Positions 1 to 10,010 of a stretch of DNA of 64,000 nucleotides are shown one piece after another; the first letter of the stretch is position 1, and the number at the start of each line of letters is the position of its first letter. The position numbers were made by a program, and so were the translations under genes. The DNA comes from Terriglobus roseus DSM 18391. Lineage in GTDB: Bacteria > Acidobacteriota > Terriglobia > Terriglobales > Acidobacteriaceae. Below the pieces are notes generated by a model. That model saw only the letters and a program-made list of their open reading frames with translations. It did no database searches and was not told where the DNA came from. The stretch lies in NCBI RefSeq assembly GCF_000265425.1, contig NC_018014.1, forward strand, positions 2,294,001 to 2,358,000, written 5' to 3'.

Positions 1-1439
1 CGGTTGATGTACGCGGCACCGGAGACGTACGGCTTGGTGGCAGTCAGGCCGCCGTCCGCGAAGGTCGCCATGCCGAGGACGTTGGACTCCACGACCCAGT
101 CGTAAGCGTCGATGTAGGCGACCCAGAACCAGTCCGTCAGTTCCCGCGGTGAGAAGCCGCAGAGTACCGCGAGATTCGACAGGACCATAAGGCGGGTGAT
201 GTGGTGCGACCAGCCCTGATCGCGGACCTGCGCGACCACGGTGTCCAGACAGCGCATGCCCGAACGATCGCCCCAGTAGGCCGGCGGCAGGGGGAGATGG
301 GCATCAAGCGCAGAGGGTGTTGCGGGGCGGTCCGGCGTGGCAGGATCAATGGTTTGCACGATGGTGGCGCTGTAGGCGTGTGCTTCGCGGTTCGAAGGAG
401 GGTCGGGGCTCTGCGGCAGTGTGCGGAAGCCATCGGTGGTGTCGTGGATGTGGCGCATGAACTCTCGCCAACCGAGGATCTGGCGGATGAAACCTTCGGC
501 ACTGGCAAGCGGAATCTTGCCCTGGTGATAGGCGGTCTCAACGTCTGCAATGATCTCGCGAGGCAGCAGGCGGCTGATGTTCATGAGGGCGGAGAGCGCG
601 GAGTGAAAGAGCATCGGCTCCTGTGTGCTCATGGCGTCTTCCCATGGACCGAAGAACGGCAGTAGCCGGTCGAGTGCGAAGCTCCAGGCGCTCTTCGCAT
701 CGGCCTCCGTGACGGGAAGATCGAAGCCGTCCGCACTTCCGAAAGCAATCGGATTCACCCGCTGCATCATCTCCAACAATTCGATTGTGATGGCGTCCTG
801 TGCAAAGGTGGGACGAGGTGGAGGTGTGATCTGTCCGCGGTAGGGTTCGCGATTCTGCTCATCGTAGGAGAGCTTGCCACCTGCATAGTTTCCGTCTTCC
901 ATCAGGATGCCGGTGGACCGTCGCATGTAGCGGTAGAAGCGCTCCATCAGGAACTGGCGACCGCGTGAGGCGCCCTTCCCGAAGACCTCCTGCCAGTCCT
1001 CGGAGGTTGAAAGCCAGGCCGTGTCCGGACGATCTTCGAGCCGCAGGCCGGATGCGCAGCCGCGTTCGAGGTCTTTACGAAGCTCGCGTTCTGCTGCGCG
1101 GGTCGAGAGGATGGAGCCAAGTCTAAAGCGTTGCTGCGCTGCGAATAACTGCTCACCGTAGCTTTCGGGGCCGTTCAGATAGAGCACGTGGCGGCCGCGT
1201 TCGATCTGCTCGAGCGCGAAGTGGCGCATATTCGAAAGGACGAGGAGAACCTTCTTGTGGTGGTAGGGGCGTGACTTTCCCTTCGCATGCGATTCGACGA
1301 GGATGATGCCGGCATCGCTATCTGTTGCGAGTGGACCGATGCGATCGTTCAGGCGGTCACAGGGCACGAAGACCCAGGAACGTTCGCGTGCCTCTGCGGC
1401 GGAGGGATACCGCTCACGCATGCTATCGAGAAAGGCCAT
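1..1439 (-). CDS. Deoxyribodipyrimidine photolyase-related protein (cryptochrome/photolyase family), C-terminus off the window
   Basis: Reading leftward from an ATG at 1439 gives an open frame of 479 codons with no stop before the window edge. It matches the DPRP branch of the photolyase/cryptochrome family, which binds FAD and usually an iron-sulfur cluster and repairs UV lesions in DNA. Visible family signatures near the C-terminal half are LGWREFMRHI, WSHHITRLMVLSNLAVL, a DAYDWVVESNVLGM segment and FADGGLTATKPYVSGAAYIN, which form the FAD pocket. The N-terminal antenna domain is recognisable but short. The frame stays open upstream and a GTG at 1523 is an alternative start. The last part of the gene, including the final cysteines of the cluster, is outside the window. 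No operon partner is visible; the next gene is divergent. Confidence 0.85.
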   Translation of the reverse strand, partial: MAFLDSMRERYPSAAEARERSWVFVPCDRLNDRIGPLATDSDAGIILVESHAKGKSRPYHHKKVLLVLSNMRHFALEQIERGRHVLYLNGPESYGEQLFAAQQRFRLGSILSTRAAERELRKDLERGCASGLRLEDRPDTAWLSTSEDWQEVFGKGASRGRQFLMERFYRYMRRSTGILMEDGNYAGGKLSYDEQNREPYRGQITPPPRPTFAQDAITIELLEMMQRVNPIAFGSADGFDLPVTEADAKSAWSFALDRLLPFFGPWEDAMSTQEPMLFHSALSALMNISRLLPREIIADVETAYHQGKIPLASAEGFIRQILGWREFMRHIHDTTDGFRTLPQSPDPPSNREAHAYSATIVQTIDPATPDRPATPSALDAHLPLPPAYWGDRSGMRCLDTVVAQVRDQGWSHHITRLMVLSNLAVLCGFSPRELTDWFWVAYIDAYDWVVESNVLGMATFADGGLTATKPYVSGAAYIN

Positions 1440-1665
1440 GCCGCTTGGATGCGATGAAACCGATGCTGCAGACGGGGCGGTTTTCTTACCGTGAATCTGA
1501 TTGCGCCTACTTTGCGATCGCACGGCGCCCGCGGAAGTTATCTGCCTGCCGTATCGATGCAGGACCGGCAGCAAGAGTACAGGCGTGCTGGGTCGATGAT
1601 TTTCATGGAAATAAAGCTTTACGGACCATGCAGACTCCTGTTGACTGGGCGGCAGGAGAATCCCG

Positions 1666-2061
1666 ATGCGTCTCGTCGCCAGTTTGATGGTTTGCAGTAC
1701 AGTCGCTTTTGCTTCGCTCAGCGCCGCCGCACAGCAACCGGCCATGCCCTCCTGCCCCGGTACACCTGAGATCGTCCGTGTCTCCACCATCAAGCCCGGC
1801 AAGATGGACAAGTTTCTGGAAGCCGTTGCGGCCCAGGCAAAGTGGTACAAGCAACAGGGCACGACCGATGAGATCAGCGTCCTGCGCGTGATGGATACCA
1901 ACACCGGTGCATGGTCTGCGACGGAGGCACTTACAACGCACACGGAACCCGCCGGGCAGGACGCGAAGCGCGCCCACAATGCGGGCTATGACGCCTTTGT
2001 GTCGCTCTTCCGCGAGAGCTCCGATGTAAAGGCACAGTATGTTGGCTGCCGACTGAACTAA
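1666..2061 (+). CDS. Small secreted protein of unknown function
   Basis: 131 residues. The first 22 form a clear Sec signal peptide (MRLVASLMVC start, small residues before QQPAMP), so the product is exported. The mature part contains VRVSTIKPGKMDKFLEAVAAQ and YKQQGT, a layout seen in dimeric alpha-beta barrel proteins of the NIPSNAP/monooxygenase-like kind, where a lysine-glycine-lysine turn precedes an amphipathic helix. That fold is a guess from pattern only. Two cysteines (about residues 30 and 128) could pair outside the cell. The start is supported by GGCAGGAG about 6 bases upstream. It is divergent from the photolyase gene and convergent with the aminotransferase, 9 bases away, so it is probably transcribed alone. 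Confidence 0.6.
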   Translation: MRLVASLMVCSTVAFASLSAAAQQPAMPSCPGTPEIVRVSTIKPGKMDKFLEAVAAQAKWYKQQGTTDEISVLRVMDTNTGAWSATEALTTHTEPAGQDAKRAHNAGYDAFVSLFRESSDVKAQYVGCRLN

Positions 2062-2070
2062 GTGAATCTG

Positions 2071-3231
2071 TCAGGCGACCGCGGCGGTGAGTCGCTGTAC
2101 ACCGTCGCGGAAGGCCTCTGTGGGCGTCAGCAGACTCAGGACGAGCCATCCGCGGGACGGGAAGCCGTAGAGAGATCCGGGATGGGCTGCGATTCCCTCT
2201 TCCTGCAGCAGCCGGATCGCGACGGCCCTGTCGTCGTCGTTGGCGGGTATGCGCAGAACCACGGCCCAGCCCCCCTCTACCTTGAGCCGTGAGACGGATG
2301 TGCCGGCGATCGCGAGGTCGAGCGCGCGCAGATTGCTCGAGACACGTGCCTGAATTTGCGACTGCATTGCCTCACGCAGGACGAGCCACTTTGGCAGCGC
2401 GACCTGGGGTGGTGTGGCGATGGAGAGGAAGGTGTCGGCGATGATCTCGAGTCGCTCCATCGCGATGGCGGTTTCAGAGGGCGGTCCGCAGACGACGGTC
2501 CAGGCCAGCTTCATCTGCGGCAGGGCAAGCAGCTTGCTGAGGCCACCGAGGACAAAAGTTAGCACGGGAGGCTGGAGCGAGGCGAAGCTGGGCTGCGAGG
2601 CAGACTCGAGTGTGTAGTCGAGGAAGACCTCGTCGAGGATGAGCGGCAGGCCGTGCTCGAGCGCGGTGGCGAAGAGTGCGTCGCGGTCGGCCGGGCTGCA
2701 GAAGTGTCCGGTGGGATTGTTGGGATGGATAGCAACGATGGCGCGGGTACGCGGCGTGACCGCGGCGGCGAGCGAAGCAGGGTCGATCTGCCAACCGTCG
2801 TGATAGACGAGCGGGTACGGGATTAGCTCGACATCATGCAGGCGCGCCAGCAGGTCGAAGAGAGGATAGCTTGGCGATGGCACGAGGATCGCATCGCCGG
2901 GTTCGCAGAAGAGCCGCAGAAGGTAGCCGTAGGCTTCGCTGGTGCTCGCGGTGAGCAGGATGTTCTCGGGACTGACCTGGGCACCGTAGTTTTCGGCGTA
3001 GAGCTCCGCGATCGAGGTGCGGGCGGTGTGGATGCCGCGCGGGTCTGCACTGTAGTGGAGAACAGTTGCATCTCCGAGCGCTGTCGCGATAGCAACGGGA
3101 TAGTCGAATCCGCAACGTGTGGGGTTCGAAACCGTAAGGTCGACGAAGCCGGGATTGGTGCGCGCAGCGGCGAGTGCCTCGCCATAGGGCGAAGCTGCGT
3201 CTCCGAAATCGCTGCGTGAGGCGAACCGCAT
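2071..3231 (-). CDS. Pyridoxal phosphate-dependent aminotransferase, class I/II
   Basis: 386 residues, the usual length for fold-type I aminotransferases. The PLP pocket is visible: NPTG in IVAIHPNNPTGHF, the cofactor aspartate in LPLILDEVFLDY, the Schiff-base lysine in LGGLSKLLALPQMKLAW, and a C-terminal arginine in the carboxylate-binding part near SRGWLVLSLL. It should transfer an amino group between an amino acid and a 2-oxo acid in the cytoplasm, but the substrate cannot be read from sequence. No amino-acid biosynthetic genes adjoin it. It is divergent from the HAD hydrolase gene (start 3283) with about 50 bases between, so the two promoters must be in this short gap. Confidence 0.85.
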   Translation of the reverse strand: MRFASRSDFGDAASPYGEALAAARTNPGFVDLTVSNPTRCGFDYPVAIATALGDATVLHYSADPRGIHTARTSIAELYAENYGAQVSPENILLTASTSEAYGYLLRLFCEPGDAILVPSPSYPLFDLLARLHDVELIPYPLVYHDGWQIDPASLAAAVTPRTRAIVAIHPNNPTGHFCSPADRDALFATALEHGLPLILDEVFLDYTLESASQPSFASLQPPVLTFVLGGLSKLLALPQMKLAWTVVCGPPSETAIAMERLEIIADTFLSIATPPQVALPKWLVLREAMQSQIQARVSSNLRALDLAIAGTSVSRLKVEGGWAVVLRIPANDDDRAVAIRLLQEEGIAAHPGSLYGFPSRGWLVLSLLTPTEAFRDGVQRLTAAVA

Positions 3232-3282
3232 AGACCCATGCTACGCAACCTGCGGGTAACGGAGGTTGGTTACAATCGACCG

Positions 3283-3933
3283 ATGTCCTCCCCTATCGAT
3301 GCAGTGTTGTTCGACTACGGCATGGTGCTGAGCGCACCGCGAATCCCGCGCGTGTGGAGCGAGCTTGCCGGCATGAGCGGTCTAACGGAAGCTGACCTGG
3401 AGCGCGAGTACTGGCTGCGCCGCGATGATTATGACGCGGGCGTCCTGACCGGCGAAGCTTTCTGGAGCGGGATCGGTGCGAGTGTCGGCGCGACCTACTC
3501 CGAAGAACAGTTGCGCGCGATGAACGATGGCGATGTGCGCCTGTGGGGCGGGCTGAACGAGCCCATGGTGCAGTGGGTACTGCGGCTGCATGATGCGGGA
3601 GTGCGCACGGGCATCCTGTCGAACATGGGCGACCGCATGGCGGAGGGACTGTCCGCGCGGTTTGACTGGATCGGCCGGTTCCATCACACGGTGTGGTCGC
3701 ATGCGCTGAGTCTGCGCAAGCCGGACCCTGCGATCTATGAGGCATCCGCCAAAGGTCTTGGCGTGGAGCCCGCAAAGATCCTGTTCGTCGACGACAAGCC
3801 TGAGAACACAGAGGCTGCCATCGCGTTCGGCATGCAGGCCATCGTCTACAAGGACTTTGAAAGCTTTATCGCGGAGATGAAGCACCGTGGATTCGGCGAG
3901 TTGTTGCGTCCGATCGCGTCGACGACACCCTAG
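3283..3933 (+). CDS. HAD superfamily hydrolase, subfamily IA
   Basis: 216 residues from ATG 3283. The frame is open back to 3238, but GGAGG at 3261-3265 and the family N-terminus MSSPIDAVLFDYG favour 3283. Four HAD motifs are present: FDYGMVLS with the nucleophile aspartate, GILSNMGD with the motif II serine, LRKPDPAIY with the motif III lysine, and ILFVDDKPENTEAA with the acidic pair. The second aspartate of motif I is glycine (D-Y-G), which is common in the FDFGGVL-type phosphatase-like group and does not by itself imply loss of activity. A soluble phosphatase acting on a small phosphorylated metabolite is likely; the substrate is unknown. Confidence 0.85.
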   Translation: MSSPIDAVLFDYGMVLSAPRIPRVWSELAGMSGLTEADLEREYWLRRDDYDAGVLTGEAFWSGIGASVGATYSEEQLRAMNDGDVRLWGGLNEPMVQWVLRLHDAGVRTGILSNMGDRMAEGLSARFDWIGRFHHTVWSHALSLRKPDPAIYEASAKGLGVEPAKILFVDDKPENTEAAIAFGMQAIVYKDFESFIAEMKHRGFGELLRPIASTTP

Positions 3934-3939
3934 TTACCC

Positions 3940-3986
3940 GGTGGTGAGATGAGCGGCTTCCCTTTTCGGGACACCGCCTCATCACC
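3940..3986 (+). other. Imperfect hairpin downstream of the HAD gene
   Basis: GGTGGTGAGATGAGCGGCTTCCC and GGGACACCGCCTCATCACC face each other across a TTTTC loop and can form an imperfect stem with bulges. It begins a few bases after the HAD stop codon. No long T run follows, so it could be a weak terminator or part of the leader of the giant gene that starts at 4083. I do not recognise it as a known riboswitch. Confidence 0.3.
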
Positions 3987-4082
3987 TATTTGGGTACAAG
4001 TAGCAGAACAGGACACGGGTTTTGGTCCTTTGCGTGGATAAATAGGACGAGCCCGACCAGGGCCCGGCAAACAATCCTGCGC

Positions 4083-7000
4083 ATGTGTCTGTTTCCTGGA
4101 AAATCCAAGATGGCCTTCTGCGCCGCGCTGCTGCTGGGCGTGGCGAGTCTGCTGCCCGCGCAGCAGGTGACGCTGGCAGGGCTGCGGTCTCTGAATCACG
4201 CGGGCGCGTTTCATGGTCTGAAGCAGGACGCTGCGGGATACTTGTACACGCTCTTCGACGCCCGCGACGGCGTCCGGCTGATGAAGTTCAATGCGGCGGG
4301 AACGCAGATGCTGGCGCAGACACTGGTGGGCCAGGCCGGTGATACCGGCATCGCGCTGGATGTGGACAGCGCGGGCTTCGTCTATGTTGCAGGCACGTCG
4401 AACTCCCTGGGATCGGTGACCGGCACAGCCGGGACAGCGTTTCCCAATCGCGCGGACACATCGACCAATAGTTTTATTGCGCGCTTTACCTCGTCGCTCG
4501 CCGAGGAGTGGTTGACCTTTTGCGGCAGTGGCAGGCTGGCCGTGAGCGGCATCGCCGCGACGACGACATCCGTGTACCTGACGGGTTCGATCTTTGCGTC
4601 GACGCTGCCGGTCACGTCCGGCGGCATCCAGCAGACGACTGCGCCGGGCAGTGGTGGCAACGGCTTTGTGGAAAGCTTCTCGGCGACTTCAGGAGCGCTT
4701 CTGTACGCAACGTATCTGACCGGGGCGAATGGTGACACCTCTCCCACGGCGATCGCGGTCGATGACGCGGGCAACGCTTATGTTGCGGGCGTTACGAGTG
4801 CCACCGGCTATCCGACGACGGCGGCATTGGTGCCGACCTTTCGTGCCAATGCAGGCGTAAATGCTGCAGGCTTTCTGACGAAACTGAATGTGGCCGGGGA
4901 CGGCTTTCTGTTCTCAACCTTTGTGCCGGGCGGCGGTCTGAGTGCAGTGGCGGTGGATACGGGCGGCAGCGGGTCGATCCTGATCTCGGGGAACATTGCG
5001 CCGGGTCTGCTTCCAATGACGGCCGTGCAGGCACCGTTTGCTCCTTCACTGGACTACCAGTCGGCGGCACGCATCGCGCTGGATGGCTCGTCCGTCATGA
5101 GTGCGACGCTGCTCGCTCCGGGCTTTGAATCGGTAATTGCGCCTGGTACTGCCGGGTCGGCGTGGGTGTTTATCTCATCGCAGAATGCAACCTCGGTGCC
5201 GCTGCTGCCGTTGGCGCCGGTGGAGTCCATGGGAAGCGCGCTCGCCTTCCGGGTGAACAGCGCCGGTCGCGTGGATCGTGCTGCCCGCTTCGGTGGCCTG
5301 CCTGTGACGAACAGCGGCTACGCAAGCATGCCTGCGTTGGCGACCGGAGTGGTCGTTACAGCGGATGGTTCGGTGGCGTTGGCAGGGTCCGTCAGTCCCA
5401 CGCTAAGTTCCGAACTGCTAGCAACCGAGACCTATGACCTACCTCTGACCGGGGCGCCGAATGCTGCGTTGCCTTCGACCGTTCGCGACGCTCTACCGCT
5501 TGCCTCCTGCGACGGCAGTACCTGCAGCGGGAGTGCGGGTTCTCTCGTGAAGCTGGCACCGGATGCTCTTGCGCCGAGCCTTGCACTTTCGGTCGATGAC
5601 CTGCCAAGGTTGACGCTGCGGAATGTCGGGACAGCGGCTGCAACCGGCGTGTCCGTAGTGGCGAACGGCTTTGGCGTCGAGAGCAGTTGCGGCAGCACTT
5701 TGAATCCCGCAGGCGAGTGCAGCCTGTTTCTGACCGGAGCCGGGCCGGGATCGGTCACCGTACAGGCGACGAACAGTGCTGCGTTTACGACGCAGTTGCC
5801 TGTCTCTGCGGTCACTTCGAGTGGCCTAACAGTACTTCCGCGCGAGCTGGATTTCGGTATCCAGACGGCTGCATCCGCCGTAACGATACGAACGCTTACG
5901 GTGCGGAATCTGGGAAGTTCGACACGGACCTTCGTTTCGCAAAAGAGCGGCAACGGCGCTGCGGGCTACACATTGGCGGAAACGGCGAGCACCTGCACAC
6001 CAGCGGGCGATGGTGTCAGCAAAGTGCTGGCGGGCGGCGGGTCGTGCAGCATCACGCTAGGACTGACGGCGAGTGCCGATGCCACCAACGACGGGGCGGT
6101 GAATGCGCGCTGGACGATCGGCTCTGAGGATGTGCTGCTGACCGGCTATGTGCAGGCGGCAGCGACGGCCCTGTCGGCGACCACGGTGGACTTCGGCCGA
6201 CAGTACATCGGGGGACTGCGGCCTCCGCGTTACGTCTACCTGACGAACAGCAGCGATGCTCCGCAGAGCCATGCGGCCGTTGCGTCGACGAACCCGGCGT
6301 TCACAGTGACGGATGAATGCCCGGCGAAGCTGCAGCCTCGGACGGTCTGCCGGATCGCACTGGGTTATAACTCGGACGCTGCACCGTCGAGCGACGCGCT
6401 GACACTTACCGTGGACGCAGCACAGGTGGCGGTGCTGGGTGAAACTCTGCCGCAGCCCTCGATCAATGGCTCAACCGCGAATCCAAATCTGACACTGTCC
6501 GAGACAACCGTCCTCTTCAACGATGCGGTGACTGTCACGACCGTATCGTCCGAGACGCACACCGTCACCGTCGGAAATATTGGTGGCGCTGCATTTGCTC
6601 TATCCCTGGTGGCGACGGGTGACTTTCGCTTTGCGACGGACTGCGGGGCCATGCTGGCAGGCGGCGCCAGTTGCAATGTGGTGATGTCGTTCACACCGTC
6701 GGCTGCGGGTCAGCGCGGCGGGTTGCTGGCAGTGACTGCCGGGTCGGCTGGGCCTGCTTACATCTCGATGTCGGGCGATGCGACGGCCATTCTGCCGCAG
6801 AACGATGGCCTCAGTTTTGGGGATATCCCCCTCAATACGCCGTCCGTTCAGTGGCTGAAGGTTTCGCATTCGTTCGTATCGATGACCGCTGCTTCTGCCG
6901 ATCCGAACTTCACCGCAGTGCTGGTGGAAGATACCGGCTTTGGACATGGTCAGCCTGCGCCCAGCGCCTTCGGGAGTACGGTCACCGGATCGTGTCTGAG

Positions 7001-9992
7001 CTGCTATCTTGGCGTGCGGTTTCTGCCGACGACGGTCGGCACGCATCTCGGCACGGTCACGCTGGCATCGACGGCTGGTGGCAAGCCGATGACTCTGGTG
7101 GTTGCGGGTAACGGGTCGCCGTTGATGGGTCTTGTTCTTACACCGCTGGCGCAGGATTTTGGAGCGGTGCCGGTGCATACCTCCACGGCTTCGACAATCT
7201 TTCAGTTGACGAACGCCACGGGTGGAAGTGTCGTCGTGACCGGGTTCCAGGCGACCGGCGACTTTGCCGTGACGGGAGAGGTCACGGGTGGAGCCGACTG
7301 TTCCGGCGGAAGCGTGCTGCCCGCTTACGCAAGTTGTTTTGCCGCTCTTCGGTTTACTCCGATTGCGGTCGGTACGCGCTTAGGATCGCTGACGGTTACG
7401 ACTGCCAGCGCGAGCATGACCGCAGGACTTAGAGGGACAGGCTCGGGTGATCCTGGGGTAGCCTTCACGCCGGGCGAGCTTCGCTTCGACAACGTTCCCG
7501 GCACGTCTGCGACGACGCAAGTCATTACCGTTACCAATACGAGCGCCTCCACTGCGACGGTGGGGTCCGCGACGAGCAGCGATCCCCACTTTGCCGTTGC
7601 CACAAACTGCGGCGCGTTGGCTGCAGGCGGTAGTTGCACGGAAACGGTGACGTATACGCCCGGTAGCGGCCTCAGTAGTGGCACGCTGACGATCCCGATT
7701 ACGACGGCACCCTCGGGCGTGCCCATGACGGCGAACTACAGCATTGCGCTTGCCGGGCAGTTTCCGGCGGAGTCTGCTGGCATCCAGATCATTCCGGGCG
7801 AGCATGCCTCGGTAAATTTCGGATCGGCCGCCACCGGCGCGCCCGCCGGGACGCGTGTGCTCCATGTAAACAACCTCACGTCGAGCGCGCTATCACTCAC
7901 CGTCAGCGCGCCGCGCCAGTTTGCCGTTACCGGCGATTCATGCGGAGGGCTGGCGCCGAATGCCGGTTGTGATCTGACGGTGCAGTACACCCCCGTGAGC
8001 GGCGGCGACGCGACCGGCACCGTCTTTGTGCAGGGCACCCCGTCGGACGGATCAGCCACACGCAATGGTCTTGCCTATCTGGAGGGCTATGGCGCGGGCA
8101 ATGCCTCCCTTGCCGTAACGGGGAACCTTTCGATCGCGGGCGTGCTGACTTTTGGGAGCGTCACCTCGGGCCTCAGCGCCTCGCAGACGCTGACCTTCAC
8201 CAATCCGCTGACTTCCGCAGCGGGCACTGCGGTCACCGTTCGGCGAGTGCAGTCTGAGCTCCCTTTCCTCTCGACGACCGATTGCGGCGCACCTTTGCTG
8301 CCCGGACAGAGCTGTTCCGTAAGCGTGAGATATACCCCGCTCTACCAGGTCGCGTCGTCAGCGGACATTACCGTGCCGCAGATCGACACAGGAACTCTAA
8401 CCATCGAGAGCGATGCCGCGAATGCGCCGCTGTTCCTCGACCTGCTCGGCCAGGCAAAGGCGGCGGTCGTCAGCGTACCTTCGAACACAGCTCCACTGGC
8501 GGCTTTCACAACATCGCAGGGGTCGCTCACTTTCGGCTCGTCCGCTGCAGGCACAGCGTCTGTGCCGCAGTCTGTGCGACTGACCAGTACCGGAACGGCT
8601 ACCGTGCATGTGACTGGAGTTGTCACCAGCAGCGGCTTCCAGGCCTCGAATGGCTGCGGCGCCTTGATCGCAGGCGCGTCCTGCTCCATTGCCGTCACCT
8701 ACCAGCCTCAGACTTCTGGGCCGACGGTTGGATCGCTGGAGATTCAGAGCGATGCCAGCACGTCGCTGGAACTTGTGTCACTGCTCGGCATGGGCTCGCC
8801 GGCATCGGTGACGCTCGCCCCGCTCGCTCTCGACTTTGGACGTGTCCTGGTTGGCCGCAGCGCGTCGCAGATGGCGACGCTGACGAATACCGGCAGCACT
8901 TCCCTTGCGATCGGCTCCCTCATCACGACTGGAGGCAACTTCGCCCTGGCGACCGCCACGACCGCAACCAATGCGTGCCCGAGTAGCGGCGGCACCGTAG
9001 GCGCGGGTACCAGTTGCACCATTGCTGTTATGTTCACGCCGTCGACTGCCGCGACCCTTCGCGGAACACTGTCGGTCGCTACTTCGGCGACTCCCCTGCC
9101 GCTGGCGGTGGATTTGTCTGGCGTGGGAACCAGGCCGCAGCTCAGTATTACCCCTGACTCGCTGGCGTTTGCGAGTGTCCTGGTTGGCACGACGGCAACG
9201 CAATCGGTCACGCTGCGCAATACCAGCGCTTTGACGGTGGATGGTCTGAGTTTTCGCGCGACTCCGGGCTTCAGCGTAAGCAGTACCTGCGGAATCACGA
9301 GCCTTAACGCTGCGTCCTCTTGTGCGGTGAGTGTTACGTTTGCGCCGACGGCCACCGGCGTTTATGCGGGGACGCTGACGGTTGCAAGCACCGATCCTGC
9401 CTCACCCATCACGATTCCACTCACCGGCACGGGGACACAAACCGGCACGATCATCAATCCTCCGGCTGGCGACATCGGGCTTACCGTGAACGGAGGTTCT
9501 ACCGCGTCCGTAACAGTGCAGGCGGGCCTTCCGGCGACCTACGCTCTAAACGTCACACCGTCCAATGGCTTTACCGGCGACGTGGCGCTGACCTGCATGG
9601 CGGAGAAGCCTGCTGACTACACCGCGTGCTCGTTATTGCCCGCCTCGGTGACGTTGGGAGGAGGCGCGCAGGCTTCCTCTGCGACCATCTCTACTCTTTC
9701 AGCCGTATCCGCAGCGATCGGAGCACCAAGCCCTCTCGGACTGCGGGACGTGTTGCTGTGCACGCCACCGGCATTGCTCCTGCTGCTTGGTCTGAGGCAG
9801 CGGCGCTTTGCTGCGCTGCTCACCTTTTTGCTGGCGGTCGCCCCGGTCAGTGGCGGTTGCGGCAGCAGTGTGGACCGGCGTATTCGCTATGCTGCCACTG
9901 GCACATACACCTTCCACGTCACAGCGACACCGGTGGATGGCGTGACTGCGCCGAAGAGCGTGACACTCACGCTTGTGATCACACCGCGGTAG
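4083..9992 (+). CDS. Giant secreted protein with SBBP-type propeller and about eleven choice-of-anchor D (ASH) repeats
   Basis: About 1969 residues from ATG 4083; ATG 4110 is an alternative. A signal peptide (KSKMAFCAALLLGVASLLPA) is followed by a propeller-like region with SBBP-like units such as AVDDAGNAYVAG. From about residue 590 come roughly eleven Ig-like repeats of the ASPM-SPD2-Hydin/choice-of-anchor D type. Each has a [DSN]FG or similar strand, a TNTG-like strand and a cysteine pair around C-G-x-L-x(2-4)-G-x-S-C. A final bacterial Ig-like module contains a hydrophobic stretch around LLCTPPALLLLLGLR and AALLTFLLAVAPVSGGCG. An export role at the cell surface is likely, and adhesion is the usual guess for such proteins. 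Neighbours give no functional hint. The segment length and even composition show no truncation. Confidence 0.8.
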   Translation: MCLFPGKSKMAFCAALLLGVASLLPAQQVTLAGLRSLNHAGAFHGLKQDAAGYLYTLFDARDGVRLMKFNAAGTQMLAQTLVGQAGDTGIALDVDSAGFVYVAGTSNSLGSVTGTAGTAFPNRADTSTNSFIARFTSSLAEEWLTFCGSGRLAVSGIAATTTSVYLTGSIFASTLPVTSGGIQQTTAPGSGGNGFVESFSATSGALLYATYLTGANGDTSPTAIAVDDAGNAYVAGVTSATGYPTTAALVPTFRANAGVNAAGFLTKLNVAGDGFLFSTFVPGGGLSAVAVDTGGSGSILISGNIAPGLLPMTAVQAPFAPSLDYQSAARIALDGSSVMSATLLAPGFESVIAPGTAGSAWVFISSQNATSVPLLPLAPVESMGSALAFRVNSAGRVDRAARFGGLPVTNSGYASMPALATGVVVTADGSVALAGSVSPTLSSELLATETYDLPLTGAPNAALPSTVRDALPLASCDGSTCSGSAGSLVKLAPDALAPSLALSVDDLPRLTLRNVGTAAATGVSVVANGFGVESSCGSTLNPAGECSLFLTGAGPGSVTVQATNSAAFTTQLPVSAVTSSGLTVLPRELDFGIQTAASAVTIRTLTVRNLGSSTRTFVSQKSGNGAAGYTLAETASTCTPAGDGVSKVLAGGGSCSITLGLTASADATNDGAVNARWTIGSEDVLLTGYVQAAATALSATTVDFGRQYIGGLRPPRYVYLTNSSDAPQSHAAVASTNPAFTVTDECPAKLQPRTVCRIALGYNSDAAPSSDALTLTVDAAQVAVLGETLPQPSINGSTANPNLTLSETTVLFNDAVTVTTVSSETHTVTVGNIGGAAFALSLVATGDFRFATDCGAMLAGGASCNVVMSFTPSAAGQRGGLLAVTAGSAGPAYISMSGDATAILPQNDGLSFGDIPLNTPSVQWLKVSHSFVSMTAASADPNFTAVLVEDTGFGHGQPAPSAFGSTVTGSCLSCYLGVRFLPTTVGTHLGTVTLASTAGGKPMTLVVAGNGSPLMGLVLTPLAQDFGAVPVHTSTASTIFQLTNATGGSVVVTGFQATGDFAVTGEVTGGADCSGGSVLPAYASCFAALRFTPIAVGTRLGSLTVTTASASMTAGLRGTGSGDPGVAFTPGELRFDNVPGTSATTQVITVTNTSASTATVGSATSSDPHFAVATNCGALAAGGSCTETVTYTPGSGLSSGTLTIPITTAPSGVPMTANYSIALAGQFPAESAGIQIIPGEHASVNFGSAATGAPAGTRVLHVNNLTSSALSLTVSAPRQFAVTGDSCGGLAPNAGCDLTVQYTPVSGGDATGTVFVQGTPSDGSATRNGLAYLEGYGAGNASLAVTGNLSIAGVLTFGSVTSGLSASQTLTFTNPLTSAAGTAVTVRRVQSELPFLSTTDCGAPLLPGQSCSVSVRYTPLYQVASSADITVPQIDTGTLTIESDAANAPLFLDLLGQAKAAVVSVPSNTAPLAAFTTSQGSLTFGSSAAGTASVPQSVRLTSTGTATVHVTGVVTSSGFQASNGCGALIAGASCSIAVTYQPQTSGPTVGSLEIQSDASTSLELVSLLGMGSPASVTLAPLALDFGRVLVGRSASQMATLTNTGSTSLAIGSLITTGGNFALATATTATNACPSSGGTVGAGTSCTIAVMFTPSTAATLRGTLSVATSATPLPLAVDLSGVGTRPQLSITPDSLAFASVLVGTTATQSVTLRNTSALTVDGLSFRATPGFSVSSTCGITSLNAASSCAVSVTFAPTATGVYAGTLTVASTDPASPITIPLTGTGTQTGTIINPPAGDIGLTVNGGSTASVTVQAGLPATYALNVTPSNGFTGDVALTCMAEKPADYTACSLLPASVTLGGGAQASSATISTLSAVSAAIGAPSPLGLRDVLLCTPPALLLLLGLRQRRFAALLTFLLAVAPVSGGCGSSVDRRIRYAATGTYTFHVTATPVDGVTAPKSVTLTLVITPR

Positions 9993-10010
9993 ACAGCCCT
10001 AGCAGGCCGC

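Noticed and set aside
3283..3312. HAD hydrolase thought inactive because motif I reads D-Y-G
   Set aside because: The D-x-G form is common among the FDFGGVL-type group and all other motif residues are present.
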